Shown: positions 34,909 to 44,622 of the stretch, one piece after another
Position numbering within the stretch: position 1 is the stretch's first letter
Layout: every line of letters starts with the position of its first letter
NCBI GenBank assembly: GCA_004193285.1
Contig: SECP01000024.1
Coordinates: forward strand, 52,284-116,283
Reading direction: 5' to 3'
DNA: 64,000 nt
Source: Myxococcales bacterium
GTDB lineage: Bacteria; Myxococcota_A; Polyangia; Polyangiales; Polyangiaceae
Notes under the pieces: generated by a model
Database searches by the model: none
Seen by the model: the letters and a program-made list of their open reading frames with translations, nothing else
What the model was told of the DNA's origin: nothing
Made by a program: the position numbers and the translations under genes

Positions 34909-37900
34909 TCAGCTCGCAGGGTGCGGGGCAGGCAGGGCCGCCGCCTCGGATTCTTCCGCTTCCTCGGGCACGTGCTGAGCGGCGATCAGCGAGTAGAAGG
35001 CGGGGACGACGAAGAGCGTGAACAGCGTGCCGATGGTCATCCCGGTGACCAAGACGATGCCGATGCTGTTGCGGGCCTGCGAGCCTGGGCCGGACACGAA
35101 GACGAGGGGGAGGTGCCCGAAGACGGTCGCGACCGAGGTCATCAAGACGGGGCGGAGGCGGGTGAGGGAAGCCTCACGCAAGGCTTGAAGCTTCTGCAGG
35201 CCCTGCTCCTGGAGGGTATTGGCAAACTGCACGATGAGAATGCCGTTCTTGGCAATCAAGCCCACCAAGGTGATGAGCCCCACTTGTGAGTAGATATTCA
35301 GCGTCGTCAGGTCTAGGAAGCTGAACACCAGTGCGCCGGAGATGGCGAGCGGAACGGACCCGAGCAAGACGATGAGTGGGTCGCGGAAGCTCTGGAACTG
35401 TGCGGCGAGGACCAGGTAAATCAAGATGACGGCGAAGCCGAGAGTCGTGGTGAGAGCCGAGCCCTCGCGACGAATTTGCCGAGATTCACCAGCGTAATCT
35501 TGACGAACGCTCGGCACGTTGGCGGCGGCGGCCTCGAGCACCGAGAGCCCTTCCTCTTTGGTGACGCCCGGTCTGACTCCGCCGAACACCCGCACCGCGT
35601 TCCTTTGTTGAAAGCGAGTGAGGGCGCGTGGGGCAACCGACGTCTCGATCTTCGTGAACGTGGAGACGGGCACCAGCTCACCACCGGGCGTCTTGATCTT
35701 CAGGTCCAGTAGGGGCGCGACGGTGGCGCGATCGGCTTCTCCGATTTGAGGAATCACCTTGTAGCTGCGGTCGAAGTAGTTGAAGCGGTTCACGTAGCCG
35801 CCGCCGAGCAGGGTGCCGAGCGACTGCCCGACGCTCGCTAGATCCAAGCCGAGGTCGGCCACTTGCTCGCGGTCGATCAGGACCCGCGCCTCCGGAAGAT
35901 CAATCTTCAGGTCCGTGTCCACGTACAGGAACTTGCCGCTCTGCCAGCCAGCGCCGACGACGGGCGCGATGGCGGACAGGAACTCATGGGGCGGCGCGTC
36001 ACTAGCGAGCACCAGCTCCACGTCGTATTGACCGGGGGTCGGCAAAGGCGGGTCCAGCCGGGGAAAGACCTGCAAACCGGGGATTTGCGATACTGCGCCG
36101 TAGACCTCGCCGTACATCTGCTCCGTCGAGCGGGACCGCTCCTTCCAGTTTTTGGTGACCATGCCGCCGAACGCGCCCCAGTTCGCAGTCAAGGACCACA
36201 TGAACCGGGCCTCCGGGAAGGCTTCCACCGCCTTGACGACGTCCAGCGACGCGCGGTTCGTTGCGGGCAGCGACGAATCCGGCGACGCCTGCATGAAGAA
36301 GCTGATGTGACTTTGATCCTCGACCGGTGCGAGCTCGCGCCGAGAATGCTCGAACAGGGGCCACGCGGCCAGGCTGACCAGCGCCGACGCAGCGACGATC
36401 GCCCAGCGAATGGAGAGCGCGCCGTCGAGGAGCCGCGCGTAGACGCGCTTCACTGCGTCGAAGCCGCGGTTGACGAGGCGCGTGAGGCGGCCCTCCTGAC
36501 CATGCTCCTTGACTGCGAGCGCGCTCATCACCGGTGACAGAGTCACCGCGACCACTCCGGAGACCACCACTGCCGCGGCCAAGGTGATCGCGAACTCGAG
36601 GAACAGCTCGCCCGTGAGCCCACCTTGGAAGCCAATCGGCGCGTAGACCGCGACGAGCGTGACCGTCATCGCGAGGATGGGGCCGACCAGCTCGCGGGCC
36701 GCGATGAGGGCGGCTTGTCTGCGCGTTCTGCCTTCGTGAACGTGGCGCTCCACGTTTTCCACCACCACGATCGCGTCGTCCACCACCAGCCCGACCGCGA
36801 GCACGATCGCGAGGATCGTCAGGAGATTGAGGCTGAAGCCGGCGGCGTACATGACGATCGCGGCGCCCACCAGCGAGATGGGCATCGCCACGAGCGGTAC
36901 GAGCGCGGTGCGGACGGAGCCCAGAAACAAGAACACGACCACGCCGACGATGATGATCGTCTCGGTGAGGGTTTTGGTGATCTCCTCCAGCGCGTCTTCC
37001 ATGAAGACGGTGCCGTCGTAGGCCATCTGCATGTCCATGTCCGCGGGCAGTGTGGTCTTGATGCGCTTCATCTCGTCACGCAGGCGGTGCGCGACGTCGA
37101 TTTCGTTCTCGCCGATCAGCGGCCATACACCGAGGTACACCGCCTCCTTGTGGCTGTGCTTCGCCACCATGTCCGCTTCTTCCGCGCCCAGCTCCACCTT
37201 GGCCACGTCCGTCAAGCGTACGATCGAGCCGTTTCGCTCGGACACGATCAGGTCTTTGAACTCTGCGGCAGAGCGGAGGTCCGTGTTTGCGAGCAGGTTG
37301 ACCTGCACCAGCTCGTTCTTCGTGCGGCCGACCGCCGCGAGGTAGTTGTTCCGCTGCAGGGCGGCGTAAACGTCCCCCGGGGCTAGCCCGAGCGCCGCCA
37401 AGCGGTCCGGATCGATCCAGACGCGCATGGCGAGCTGCTGGCCGCCTTCGAAGGTGACCCGTTGCACGCCCGGCAGCGTCGCGAGCTGAGGCTGCAGCGC
37501 GCGTAGCAGCCAGTCCGTGATCTCGGGGCCGCTGCGCTTGGTGCTGGTGAAGCTCAAATAGAAGGAGGCGTAAGGCCGGTCTGCGCGCTGAACCTCGACC
37601 ACCGGCGGCTGGGCCTCGGTCGGCAGCTCCGAGCGTACTTGCTGGAGACGGGCGGTCACCTCCGCGAGCGCCGCCGTGCTGCTGTGGTTGAGCTTGAGCC
37701 GCACCGTGATGGTGCTCACCCCCGCGCGGCTGGTGGACTCCAAATGATCCACGCCGCTGATGGCGGACACCGCGCGCTCGATGGGAGTGGTCAAGAAGCC
37801 GCGCACTGTCTCGGCGCTGGCCCCCGTATAAACGGTGGTGATGAGGACCGACGAGCTCTCGATTTGCGGGTATTGCTGGACCGGGAGCCCGGTCAGCGCT

Positions 37901-37983
37901 CGCAGGCCGACGAGCACGATGACGAGGTTGACGACCAGCGCCAGCACCGGGTGCTTGATGAAAACGTCTGTGAATGAGCGCAT
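34909..37983 (-). CDS. RND multidrug efflux pump (HAE1 family)
   Basis: 1024 residues, typical for AcrB/MexB-like inner-membrane pumps. It starts MRSFTDVFIKHPVLALVVNLVIVLVGL; the second-half signature GLVVDDAIVVVENVERH in the transmembrane block carries the proton-relay Asp pair (VVDDA). Porter domains start with TVYTGASAETV, and the last membrane block has VGLITLVGLIAKNGILIVQFAN. It ends with a cytoplasmic EEAEESE tail. It starts eight bases after the adaptor gene; no outer-membrane TolC partner is adjacent, so it must borrow one. Confidence 0.96.
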   Translation of the reverse strand: MRSFTDVFIKHPVLALVVNLVIVLVGLRALTGLPVQQYPQIESSSVLITTVYTGASAETVRGFLTTPIERAVSAISGVDHLESTSRAGVSTITVRLKLNHSSTAALAEVTARLQQVRSELPTEAQPPVVEVQRADRPYASFYLSFTSTKRSGPEITDWLLRALQPQLATLPGVQRVTFEGGQQLAMRVWIDPDRLAALGLAPGDVYAALQRNNYLAAVGRTKNELVQVNLLANTDLRSAAEFKDLIVSERNGSIVRLTDVAKVELGAEEADMVAKHSHKEAVYLGVWPLIGENEIDVAHRLRDEMKRIKTTLPADMDMQMAYDGTVFMEDALEEITKTLTETIIIVGVVVFLFLGSVRTALVPLVAMPISLVGAAIVMYAAGFSLNLLTILAIVLAVGLVVDDAIVVVENVERHVHEGRTRRQAALIAARELVGPILAMTVTLVAVYAPIGFQGGLTGELFLEFAITLAAAVVVSGVVAVTLSPVMSALAVKEHGQEGRLTRLVNRGFDAVKRVYARLLDGALSIRWAIVAASALVSLAAWPLFEHSRRELAPVEDQSHISFFMQASPDSSLPATNRASLDVVKAVEAFPEARFMWSLTANWGAFGGMVTKNWKERSRSTEQMYGEVYGAVSQIPGLQVFPRLDPPLPTPGQYDVELVLASDAPPHEFLSAIAPVVGAGWQSGKFLYVDTDLKIDLPEARVLIDREQVADLGLDLASVGQSLGTLLGGGYVNRFNYFDRSYKVIPQIGEADRATVAPLLDLKIKTPGGELVPVSTFTKIETSVAPRALTRFQQRNAVRVFGGVRPGVTKEEGLSVLEAAAANVPSVRQDYAGESRQIRREGSALTTTLGFAVILIYLVLAAQFQSFRDPLIVLLGSVPLAISGALVFSFLDLTTLNIYSQVGLITLVGLIAKNGILIVQFANTLQEQGLQKLQALREASLTRLRPVLMTSVATVFGHLPLVFVSGPGSQARNSIGIVLVTGMTIGTLFTLFVVPAFYSLIAAQHVPEEAEESEAAALPAPHPAS

Positions 37984-37991
37984 GGTGATCC

Positions 37992-39125
37992 CTACTTTCC
38001 CGCGCTACCGACGGATGAAGCGGCGGTAGGCTCGGCTGCCTGCACCTTCACGCCTTCGCGTAGCTTGAAAGAGCCGGACGCCGCGAGCTGCTCGCCCGCC
38101 GTGAGCCCCGCCAGCACGATCACGGTTTCACCCAGCGCGGGGCCGCTCTCCACCTTGCGCTCGTGTGCACGCAGCGCGCCGGCTGCGTCCGGGCTGACTA
38201 CCCACACGTGATCTCCGTCTGGTCCTTTGCGCAGCGCGCTGACCGGAACGACCACCGCCGTACCGGAAGCGCCCACGCTCAGCACCACCCGCACGGAGGC
38301 GCCGGGGGCGGGACCGTGCTCGCCTCCTTGCAAGCGCGCGCGCACGAGCGCGCTGCGGGTGGTGGGGTCCACGCGTGAGTCCACCGCTACGACTTTCGCG
38401 GTCAAGGTCTTGCCCTGGCTCGTGCGCACCTCCACGCTCGAACCAAGCTCGATGCCCGCGGCTACGCTCTGCGCGACCGAGAAATCCACGTGGACTTCCT
38501 CCGCCACGCCTTGCAGCGTTGTTAGCTCCGCGCCGACGTTCAGGTACTGGCCGGGGTGCACGTCCGAGAGGCCGACCCGCGCCCGAAACGGAGCGCGCAG
38601 CGTCTTTTTGGCGATGACCGCGCGAAGTCGCGCGCTTTGCGCGTGCGCTACGTCGCGCTGCGCCCGCGTCTGATCGACCTCGTCTTGCGTCGTGGCTCCG
38701 GCCTTGAGCAGCTCCTCCCGACGCTGGGCCATCGTCTCCGCCAAGCGCGCCTGCGCCTCGAGCGCGCGTAGCTCCGCGAGCTCCACCGAGGCATCCAGCG
38801 CCACGAGCACCGTACCGGGCTCCACCACTTCTCCCGACTTGAGCGAGACCCGCGCCACCGAGCCGGCGACCTCGTTTTTCAGCGTGATCGAGCGCAGCGC
38901 CAGCACCGTACCGATCGCGGTGGTGGTGGCGTGGTGCTCCTGCGCGGCCGCGCTCGCGAGGGTGACTCGCTCCACTGGCTCCGGCTGGCTTGCGGCCGCC
39001 GCCGCCGCGTCGCGATTGGCGCCTTGTTTCCAGCCCGCGAGCAGCCCCCCGGTGCCGAGCACGATACCGACCAACACGAATCCTGCGACCCCGCGCCGCA
39101 GGGTCGAAAAAGATTTGGAGCTCAT
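37992..39125 (-). CDS. RND periplasmic adaptor (membrane fusion protein)
   Basis: 377 residues. One N-terminal membrane anchor (GVAGFVLVGIVLGTGGLLAG), lipoyl-like halves (ITLKNEVAGSVARVSLKSGEVVEPG and LRAPFRARVGLSDVHPGQYL), and a hairpin rich in Ala/Glu/Gln between them (AQARLAETMAQRREELLKAG). It bridges the RND pump to an outer-membrane channel. ATG 39125 with GAGG upstream; TTG six bases earlier is less likely. The ArsR operator dyads lie 24-47 bases upstream. Confidence 0.94.
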   Translation of the reverse strand: MSSKSFSTLRRGVAGFVLVGIVLGTGGLLAGWKQGANRDAAAAAASQPEPVERVTLASAAAQEHHATTTAIGTVLALRSITLKNEVAGSVARVSLKSGEVVEPGTVLVALDASVELAELRALEAQARLAETMAQRREELLKAGATTQDEVDQTRAQRDVAHAQSARLRAVIAKKTLRAPFRARVGLSDVHPGQYLNVGAELTTLQGVAEEVHVDFSVAQSVAAGIELGSSVEVRTSQGKTLTAKVVAVDSRVDPTTRSALVRARLQGGEHGPAPGASVRVVLSVGASGTAVVVPVSALRKGPDGDHVWVVSPDAAGALRAHERKVESGPALGETVIVLAGLTAGEQLAASGSFKLREGVKVQAAEPTAASSVGSAGK

Positions 39126-39148
39126 CGCCAACCTCGCTACTGCCGTTC

Positions 39149-39172
39149 GACAGTTTGATAACTGTCAAACTG
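39149..39172. promoter_or_regulatory. Nested inverted repeats, probable ArsR operator for the efflux genes
   Basis: Two overlapping dyads: GACAGTT-TGAT-AACTGTC at 39149-39166 (7-4-7, perfect) and CAGTTTGA-N6-TCAAACTG at 39151-39172 (8-6-8, perfect). On the minus strand it includes TTGACA, a -35-like box facing the adaptor gene. The core GTTTGATAAC recurs just upstream of the arsR-type gene, supporting a shared regulator. Confidence 0.7.
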
Positions 39173-39260
39173 GATAGCGCCTCCCACCTTCACCGCAAGC
39201 CCCTGCGTGAAGACAAATGGCAGCTAATACGCTCGACTCAAAGCCACTAATGCACGCGAC

Positions 39261-39569
39261 TCAACCAACACGCGCGACGCGCCGCATGAGCTCCGCGGCG
39301 TAGGCGGCCAGCACCTCACGGCGCACTTCGTAAAACGCGTACTGTCCTTCCTTGCGCTCCTCGATCAGGCCAGCGCGCATCAGCTCCCGCACGTGGTGCG
39401 ACACCGTGCCCTTCGTGACGCCGGCTTCCGAGCACAGCTTTTGGCAGGAGTATTCGCGCTGACTACCGATGGACTCGAGCAAGGCCATGCGCCGAGGGTC
39501 CGACAGCGCTTTGGCGACTGCTTGGAACTGACGCGCCGTGAGCGCAGCCTGAGTATTGCGAGCGGCCAC
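39261..39569 (-). CDS. ArsR-family repressor
   Basis: 102 residues. Winged HTH: AVAKALSDPRRMALLESI, then SEAGVTKGTVSHHVRELMRAGLIEERKEGQYAFYEV. The usual metal pair ELCVCD is absent; the corresponding stretch is CQKLCSEAG with two Cys, so metal sensing is unclear and an organic or redox signal is possible. GTG start. It precedes the adaptor-RND pair on the same strand with 135 bp between them, and both its own upstream region and that gap carry GTTTGATAAC. Confidence 0.92.
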   Translation of the reverse strand: MAARNTQAALTARQFQAVAKALSDPRRMALLESIGSQREYSCQKLCSEAGVTKGTVSHHVRELMRAGLIEERKEGQYAFYEVRREVLAAYAAELMRRVARVG

Positions 39570-39576
39570 CGTCTCA

Positions 39577-39590
39577 CCGTTATCAAACCG
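39577..39590 (-). promoter_or_regulatory. Second copy of the GTTTGATAAC operator core, upstream of the ArsR gene
   Basis: Read on the minus strand it is CGGTTTGATAACGG, eight bases before the GTG start, so a bound repressor would block its own gene. The ten-base core is identical to the one in the dyad at 39149-39172. Confidence 0.6.
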
Positions 39591-39635
39591 CGCGGCCGGG
39601 ACGTCAAGCGAGCCCGGGCTCCGCGGCCGTTTCTG

Positions 39636-41315
39636 TCACTTGCCGGTGGCGAGCCAGATGCCGCGGTCGCGGCCGTACGGAATCGTGTACATCAGGTAGT
39701 CGGCCGTAACGAGGTAGTCAGAGACGCCGCTGTCGACCACGGCTTGGAAACGCAGCTCCACGTTTTCATAGGTGAGGCGACCGGTGGCGGTTTCCGGGTC
39801 GTAGTCCGCGAGGAAGCTGGTACCCGGCAAGAGCGCGCCGAGCGCGACGGTCGTAAAAGGGCCGACGCTGGGAGCGACCTCTTGCAGCACCGGTGCCGCG
39901 AACGGCGCGTCCGGCGGCGTTCCGTACAGCGCGTCGAGTGAGCCGCTGAAGCGCGAAAGGCGGCCGCGATCTCCTTCCCAGTCGTGGAAGAGCACGGTCC
40001 AGGCGTTGCTCGAATCCTTGAACTCGAAGCCGCTGCTCGGCACGCCTTGGGCGACGACCTCCAACCTATCGCCGGAGACGACGACGAGGCTGCCGGTGGC
40101 GCCGTTCCAGTCTGCGAGCAACCGGTCACCACGCGTGAACACGCCATGAGCGAGCGTGCGCTGTTGGCCTTCGGCATCGAAGTAAACGTAGTCGCCCGCT
40201 CGGTCCACCACGTTGACGAGCGCATGGCCAAACGCCGGGGACGCGGAGGCGTCGAAGTCCGAGTAGGTGAGCACGGCGCTCTCACCCAGGATGCGCTCCT
40301 CCCCCTTCGGATCGCGCAGCACCAGCGTGCCCCCTGAATCGGTCGTGTTACGGAGGAACAGGAACCAGTACGGCTCTTGCGTCAAATCCGTTCCCACGCT
40401 GCCGCGCGCAGGCACGATCCGGATGTTGTACGGATCGGCCTGGAAGGGAAGCGGGTACAGGTTGCCCGTGGGCTCGTGCAGCGCCACGAGGCGCTGCTCC
40501 GCGCAGGGCGCGTGGAACGTGGCCCAGTCGCCCCGTAGCGCGAGGTTGCAGGCGTCCGGCTCGATGAGCTCGTCCAGCGTGGTCCGGTTGTCGGCGCCGG
40601 CGGAGAGACGCCGCACACCGGTCGAATCCAGATAGAGCGCGCCGCTGGTGGTCTTCAGCAAGCCGCTCACGTTCTCGCCGAAGCGACCCTGGCTCTTCCA
40701 GTCGCCGTCGAAAACCTCCAATCGGCCCTCGGTCAGGACGAGGGTGCGCCCGGAAAATGCGCGCGTGACCACGTTGGTCACGCCGGTGGCGAGCTTCGTG
40801 CGCTCGCCCTTTTCCGGCGCCACTTCCAGCAAATCGCCAGCGGCCCAGACGATGATGGTCGTGTCCGTCTCGCCGACCGGTAAGCGGGCGTCCTCGAGCT
40901 CCAGGTCGAAAGTTCTGCAGGAGGTGTCCGCGAAGTGCAGGGTCCCTTGCGCGGCGTCGTCGCGAAAGTAAGCTATTCCTGCCTCGGCACGGTTTGGGTT
41001 ACGGCTTGCCACGTAGCGGCCCACTTCTGGGATCTCGCATGGCCTCGGGTTCGCAAAGCGCATGACGAATAGCGACGTGTCGCTCTCGGTGGAGCGAGCC
41101 AACACACTCAGCTCTCGTCCCGCCGCGAGCGCGAGGCTCCGGTACCCGCCGCTCACCAGGCGTAGGGCGGGGGTGGACAGGTGCGTGCTTTGCTCGGGGA
41201 AGAGGGTGTCACCCGCATCTTGAAACCCTTGAACGACGTTGCAGCCCAACAGCGCGGGCAGCAGAAGCACCGCCATCGGCGCGTTCCTCGAACGGTGGGT
41301 GCTCGGTTCTGTCAC
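39636..41315 (-). CDS. Large lipoprotein, probably beta-propeller, function unknown
   Basis: 559 residues. Residues MTEPSTHRSRNAPMAVLLLPALLGC form a lipoprotein signal, with the lipobox Cys at 25. The rest is beta-rich with repeated short strands (GTLHFADTSC, RTLVLTEGRLEVFDGDW, GTLVLRDPKGEERI), as in propellers reading out values, but no family is recognised. GTG 41315 has AGGAG six bases upstream; ATG 41276 would also give a lipobox but without basic residues. The start lies head to head with, and overlaps, the receptor gene. Confidence 0.7.
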   Translation of the reverse strand: MTEPSTHRSRNAPMAVLLLPALLGCNVVQGFQDAGDTLFPEQSTHLSTPALRLVSGGYRSLALAAGRELSVLARSTESDTSLFVMRFANPRPCEIPEVGRYVASRNPNRAEAGIAYFRDDAAQGTLHFADTSCRTFDLELEDARLPVGETDTTIIVWAAGDLLEVAPEKGERTKLATGVTNVVTRAFSGRTLVLTEGRLEVFDGDWKSQGRFGENVSGLLKTTSGALYLDSTGVRRLSAGADNRTTLDELIEPDACNLALRGDWATFHAPCAEQRLVALHEPTGNLYPLPFQADPYNIRIVPARGSVGTDLTQEPYWFLFLRNTTDSGGTLVLRDPKGEERILGESAVLTYSDFDASASPAFGHALVNVVDRAGDYVYFDAEGQQRTLAHGVFTRGDRLLADWNGATGSLVVVSGDRLEVVAQGVPSSGFEFKDSSNAWTVLFHDWEGDRGRLSRFSGSLDALYGTPPDAPFAAPVLQEVAPSVGPFTTVALGALLPGTSFLADYDPETATGRLTYENVELRFQAVVDSGVSDYLVTADYLMYTIPYGRDRGIWLATGK

Positions 41316-43574
41316 GCGCTCCTAGCCCTGAGCTTGCTATTTGCGCCACGCGCGCTGCTCGCGCAACCAGCAGCGACGCCGCCGGCGAAGGTCGTACCTC
41401 CGAAGGCCGTTTCAACGGAAATTTCGTACCCTGAAGGCGCCACCGGCAGCGGCACGGTGGTGCTGGAGCTCACGGTAGACGCAGCCGGGCAGGTCGTGGA
41501 GGCGCGGCTCGTCTCCGGGGACGAGGCGCTCGGCGCGGCCGCGCTCACGCAGGCCAAGGCGTTTCGGTTCGAGCCTGCCACGCGCGATGGTCGACCGGTT
41601 GCCGCGCGCATTCGTCTCGCGCTGGAGCTCACCGCGCCCGTGGAGGAGCCGGCCGAGAGCGCGGAGCCCGCGGCGGCCGCCTCGCCGCCGAAGGCGTTCC
41701 GCAGCGCTCCCGGCGTGCGCGAGCGCGAGCACAACAGCAGCCCCGTCGAAGTCACGGTGCTGGGGGAGCGGCAGCGACCCGGCTCCGTTTCTCTTCGACA
41801 AGAAGACGCCCGGCTCATGCCCGGCGCCTTCGGCGATCCGCTTCGCGCGATCGAAGCGCAACCCGGGGTCGTGCCGATCGTTTCCGGCCTTCCTACGTTC
41901 TTCATCCGCGGCGCCCCGCCCGCCAACGTGGGATTTTTCTTCGACGGCATCGAGCTGCCGATCCTCTACCACGCGTTCTTCGGCCCCTCCGTCGTACATC
42001 CTAGCTTCATCGATCGGGTCGACTTCTACCCTGGCGCCGCGCCGGCTTCGCTCGGGCGCTACGCGGGCCCCATCGTGGCGGTCGCGGCGAGCCCATTTTC
42101 GCCCGAGCCGCACGCCAGCGCCACCGTGCGCGCCATCGACGCCGGCGCCTACGCGGAGAGCGGGTCCACGCTCCAGAGCTGCGAGGTAGGCAGCACGCGC
42201 GAATGTCCGCCCGCGGCCGTGCGCGCGGCCATGCGCTACTCCTACGCAGGGCTGGTGCTGTCACTGCTCAGCGACGCGGAGCTGCGCTACTGGGACTACC
42301 AAGGCCAGGCGCGCGTGCCGCTCGGTAAGAACGACAGCTTGGGCGTCATGGCCTTTGGCGCGTACGATCTGTTTCGCACGCCGCAGGTGTCGACCAAGAG
42401 CGGGGCCGCCATCACCTTTCACCGCGTCGATCTGCGCTGGGATCACCGGTTCGGCTCTCACGGGCGCTTTCGGCTCGCGCTCACCGGCGGTCACGATCGG
42501 TCCGCAGGGGTGAGCGAGGCTTCGAGCGTGGTGATGGACCAGTCGCTGCGGCTCCGTGCCGAGCTGGACCGTCGCTTCTCGCGGCAGGTCATCTTGCACG
42601 CGGGGGTGGACGGGCGCGTGGATCGTTTCAGCTTGGAGACGAGCCCGCGGCGCCTGGATTATCCCGACTACTCTGCGCTGTTCCCTTCGCGGACCGACGG
42701 CGTATCCGGAGGCTACGTGGTGCTGGAGCTCGCGCCGGTGCCTGCAATCGCGATCACGCCCAGCGTGCGCGCGGACGTGTACTCCTCGCGCGGTGTGCAG
42801 GCGGTCGGGGTGGACCCCCGCGTGTCCGCCACCTTTCAGGTCGGTCGCAAGCTGCGCCTCGAGCACTCACTCGGCTTGCAGCACCAGCGCCCGAACTTCG
42901 CGGCCCAGGTGCCGGGAGCGCAAGTGGCCGATCTGAGAGGTGGCCTGCAGTGGGCGCTCTTGGCCAGCTCCGGCGTGCGCTACAAGTTGCCGCGAGACAT
43001 CACCGCGGGCGTCAGCGTGTTTCGCTCCGGCTATTTCAACGCCTTGGACCCGATCGGCGCGGGTCGTGATTTCACGATCGACCGAACCGCAATCGACCGC
43101 CGCTCGACCATCTCCGCGGTGGGTTTGGAAGTGACGCTCTCGCGGCCGCTGTCGAAGCGCCTCGGCGGCTTTCTCTCGTACACGCTGTCGCGCTCCACGG
43201 TCTCGCTGGAGCGCACGAGCTCGCCCTCCGGGTTCGACCGCACCCACGTGCTGCAGGGCGGGCTGAGCTACGAGTTTCCGAGCCGCATTCGCCTCGGCGC
43301 GCGCAGCGTCTTCTACACCGGCGTTCCGGAGCTCAATCTGCAAGGCTCGCCGCACTTCGAAGGCGCGCGGCGTGGCAGGCCGTTCTTCCGGCTCGACCTT
43401 CGCGCCGAAAAGCGTTTCCTCATCGGTGAGCGCGGCTACCTGGACATCATCGCGGAGGTGCTGAACGCGACCTCGACGCGTGAGGTCGTGCGCCTCGATT
43501 GCGGCCAGGTCTGCCGAGAACGCACCGCGGGGCCCGTCGTGCTGCCGAGCGTCGGGTTGGAGGCGGGCTTTTGA
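41295..43574 (+). CDS. TonB-dependent outer-membrane receptor with N-terminal TonB domain
   Basis: About 759 residues from GTG 41295. Signal peptide (ALLALSLLFAPRALLAQ), then a TonB C-terminal domain: YPEGATGSGTVVLELTVDAAG and ALGAAALTQAKAFRFEPATRDGRPV. An Ala/Pro/Glu linker leads to the plug (LRAIEAQPGVVPIVSGLPTFFIRGAPPANVGFFFDGIELP) and a beta-barrel ending in VLPSVGLEAGF, Phe-terminated as required for outer-membrane insertion. Fusing the energy-transducer domain to the receptor is seen in Deltaproteobacteria. The ligand is unknown. The GTG has no clear RBS, so the exact start is uncertain. Confidence 0.87.
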   Translation: MGARFCHALLALSLLFAPRALLAQPAATPPAKVVPPKAVSTEISYPEGATGSGTVVLELTVDAAGQVVEARLVSGDEALGAAALTQAKAFRFEPATRDGRPVAARIRLALELTAPVEEPAESAEPAAAASPPKAFRSAPGVREREHNSSPVEVTVLGERQRPGSVSLRQEDARLMPGAFGDPLRAIEAQPGVVPIVSGLPTFFIRGAPPANVGFFFDGIELPILYHAFFGPSVVHPSFIDRVDFYPGAAPASLGRYAGPIVAVAASPFSPEPHASATVRAIDAGAYAESGSTLQSCEVGSTRECPPAAVRAAMRYSYAGLVLSLLSDAELRYWDYQGQARVPLGKNDSLGVMAFGAYDLFRTPQVSTKSGAAITFHRVDLRWDHRFGSHGRFRLALTGGHDRSAGVSEASSVVMDQSLRLRAELDRRFSRQVILHAGVDGRVDRFSLETSPRRLDYPDYSALFPSRTDGVSGGYVVLELAPVPAIAITPSVRADVYSSRGVQAVGVDPRVSATFQVGRKLRLEHSLGLQHQRPNFAAQVPGAQVADLRGGLQWALLASSGVRYKLPRDITAGVSVFRSGYFNALDPIGAGRDFTIDRTAIDRRSTISAVGLEVTLSRPLSKRLGGFLSYTLSRSTVSLERTSSPSGFDRTHVLQGGLSYEFPSRIRLGARSVFYTGVPELNLQGSPHFEGARRGRPFFRLDLRAEKRFLIGERGYLDIIAEVLNATSTREVVRLDCGQVCRERTAGPVVLPSVGLEAGF

Positions 43575-43698
43575 GAAACGTCCGGTAAGATCGGTGCTAG
43601 GCTCCCCGCTCGAGCCGTATCTCGGAGATGCGGAGCGCGCCGCAGGGCTGCCGGCAGCCTGCTGAGGGTCGTGATCGCTCCGAGAAACGTCAGGAATC

Positions 43699-44622
43699 AT
43701 GCTCGTCGTCGACAATCAGGAGTTTCCGTGCCTGTTCAGCCACAGCAAGCGCGAGGAGTGGGGCGTGGCCGTGCTCTCGGGCCACAGTGAGGGCAGGCGT
43801 TCGTACTTGTTCGAAGATGGGGAGGAGCGAACGCTGGGTACGGCCGGGGTCGACCTGCTACGAAAAGTCGAGCGCCCCAATCAAGAGCAGCAGGCGACTT
43901 GGGCCCATTTGCTCTCGCTCTTGGCGAAGCGCCGCGGTCGCCGGGAGCCGCATGAAATCGCGGTGGCGGCGGCTGTCGAGCGGCAGTTGACGCGCTTTCA
44001 GCAGAAGTATGCGCAGGGGTTCACCGGCAAATCGTGGACCGCGGAGAAGAACGGAGCGAGAGCCCGGAATGCCCGCGAGGCACTCGTGCCCCAGGTGCAG
44101 GCGCGGCTGTCGCCGAAGCGCGTCGCTGACATGATCACGAAACAGAACATCAGCCAGGTGTGGCTCGAGGCAGCGGAGCTCCTGCGCGAGAGCGGCTTGG
44201 TGGTCGGCGCGTTTCCCGAGCCGGAGGCCCACGGGCAGCGCCAGCTGGCGCAGGCCATCGTCGACCTGCTGTATGGCCACGAGAGCTACGAGCGGCGCTT
44301 CGACCGCTGGGTGTCCGCGTGCTCCGCGGTGATGGGTGACGCGCCGAGCTGGCAAACTGCCACCGCGCTGCCTGCGCTGCTGTCCCCGGTCGAGCACGTG
44401 TACGTGGACCCGACGTCTTTTCGCAAGCAGCTCGGGGTGCTGGGGCGGCCTTCGGCCATGGGCGGCAGGCCGAGCGGCAGCGCCTACCTTCGTTGCCTGG
44501 CGGCAGCGCAATCGCTCGCCAACTTGCTCGCCGCGCGCGGCGCGATCGCTCGAGATTTGCTGGACGTGCACGACTTCGTGCGAATCACGGCCGTTTCTTC
44601 CAAGGCGGAGGCAGCCGAATGA
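43699..44622 (+). CDS. Unrecognised cytosolic protein
   Basis: 307 residues, no signal or membrane helix. It opens with a small beta domain (VVDNQEFPCLFSHSKREEWGVAVLSG, ending in SYLFEDGEERTLG), then helices rich in Arg/Gln/Glu, including FQQKYAQGFTGKSWTAEKNGARARN and SPKRVADMITKQNISQVW. The first segment resembles an RNA-polymerase- or DNA-associated clamp-like fold, but I cannot name it. AGGA before the ATG. Its TGA overlaps the next start (ATGA). Confidence 0.7.
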   Translation: MLVVDNQEFPCLFSHSKREEWGVAVLSGHSEGRRSYLFEDGEERTLGTAGVDLLRKVERPNQEQQATWAHLLSLLAKRRGRREPHEIAVAAAVERQLTRFQQKYAQGFTGKSWTAEKNGARARNAREALVPQVQARLSPKRVADMITKQNISQVWLEAAELLRESGLVVGAFPEPEAHGQRQLAQAIVDLLYGHESYERRFDRWVSACSAVMGDAPSWQTATALPALLSPVEHVYVDPTSFRKQLGVLGRPSAMGGRPSGSAYLRCLAAAQSLANLLAARGAIARDLLDVHDFVRITAVSSKAEAAE

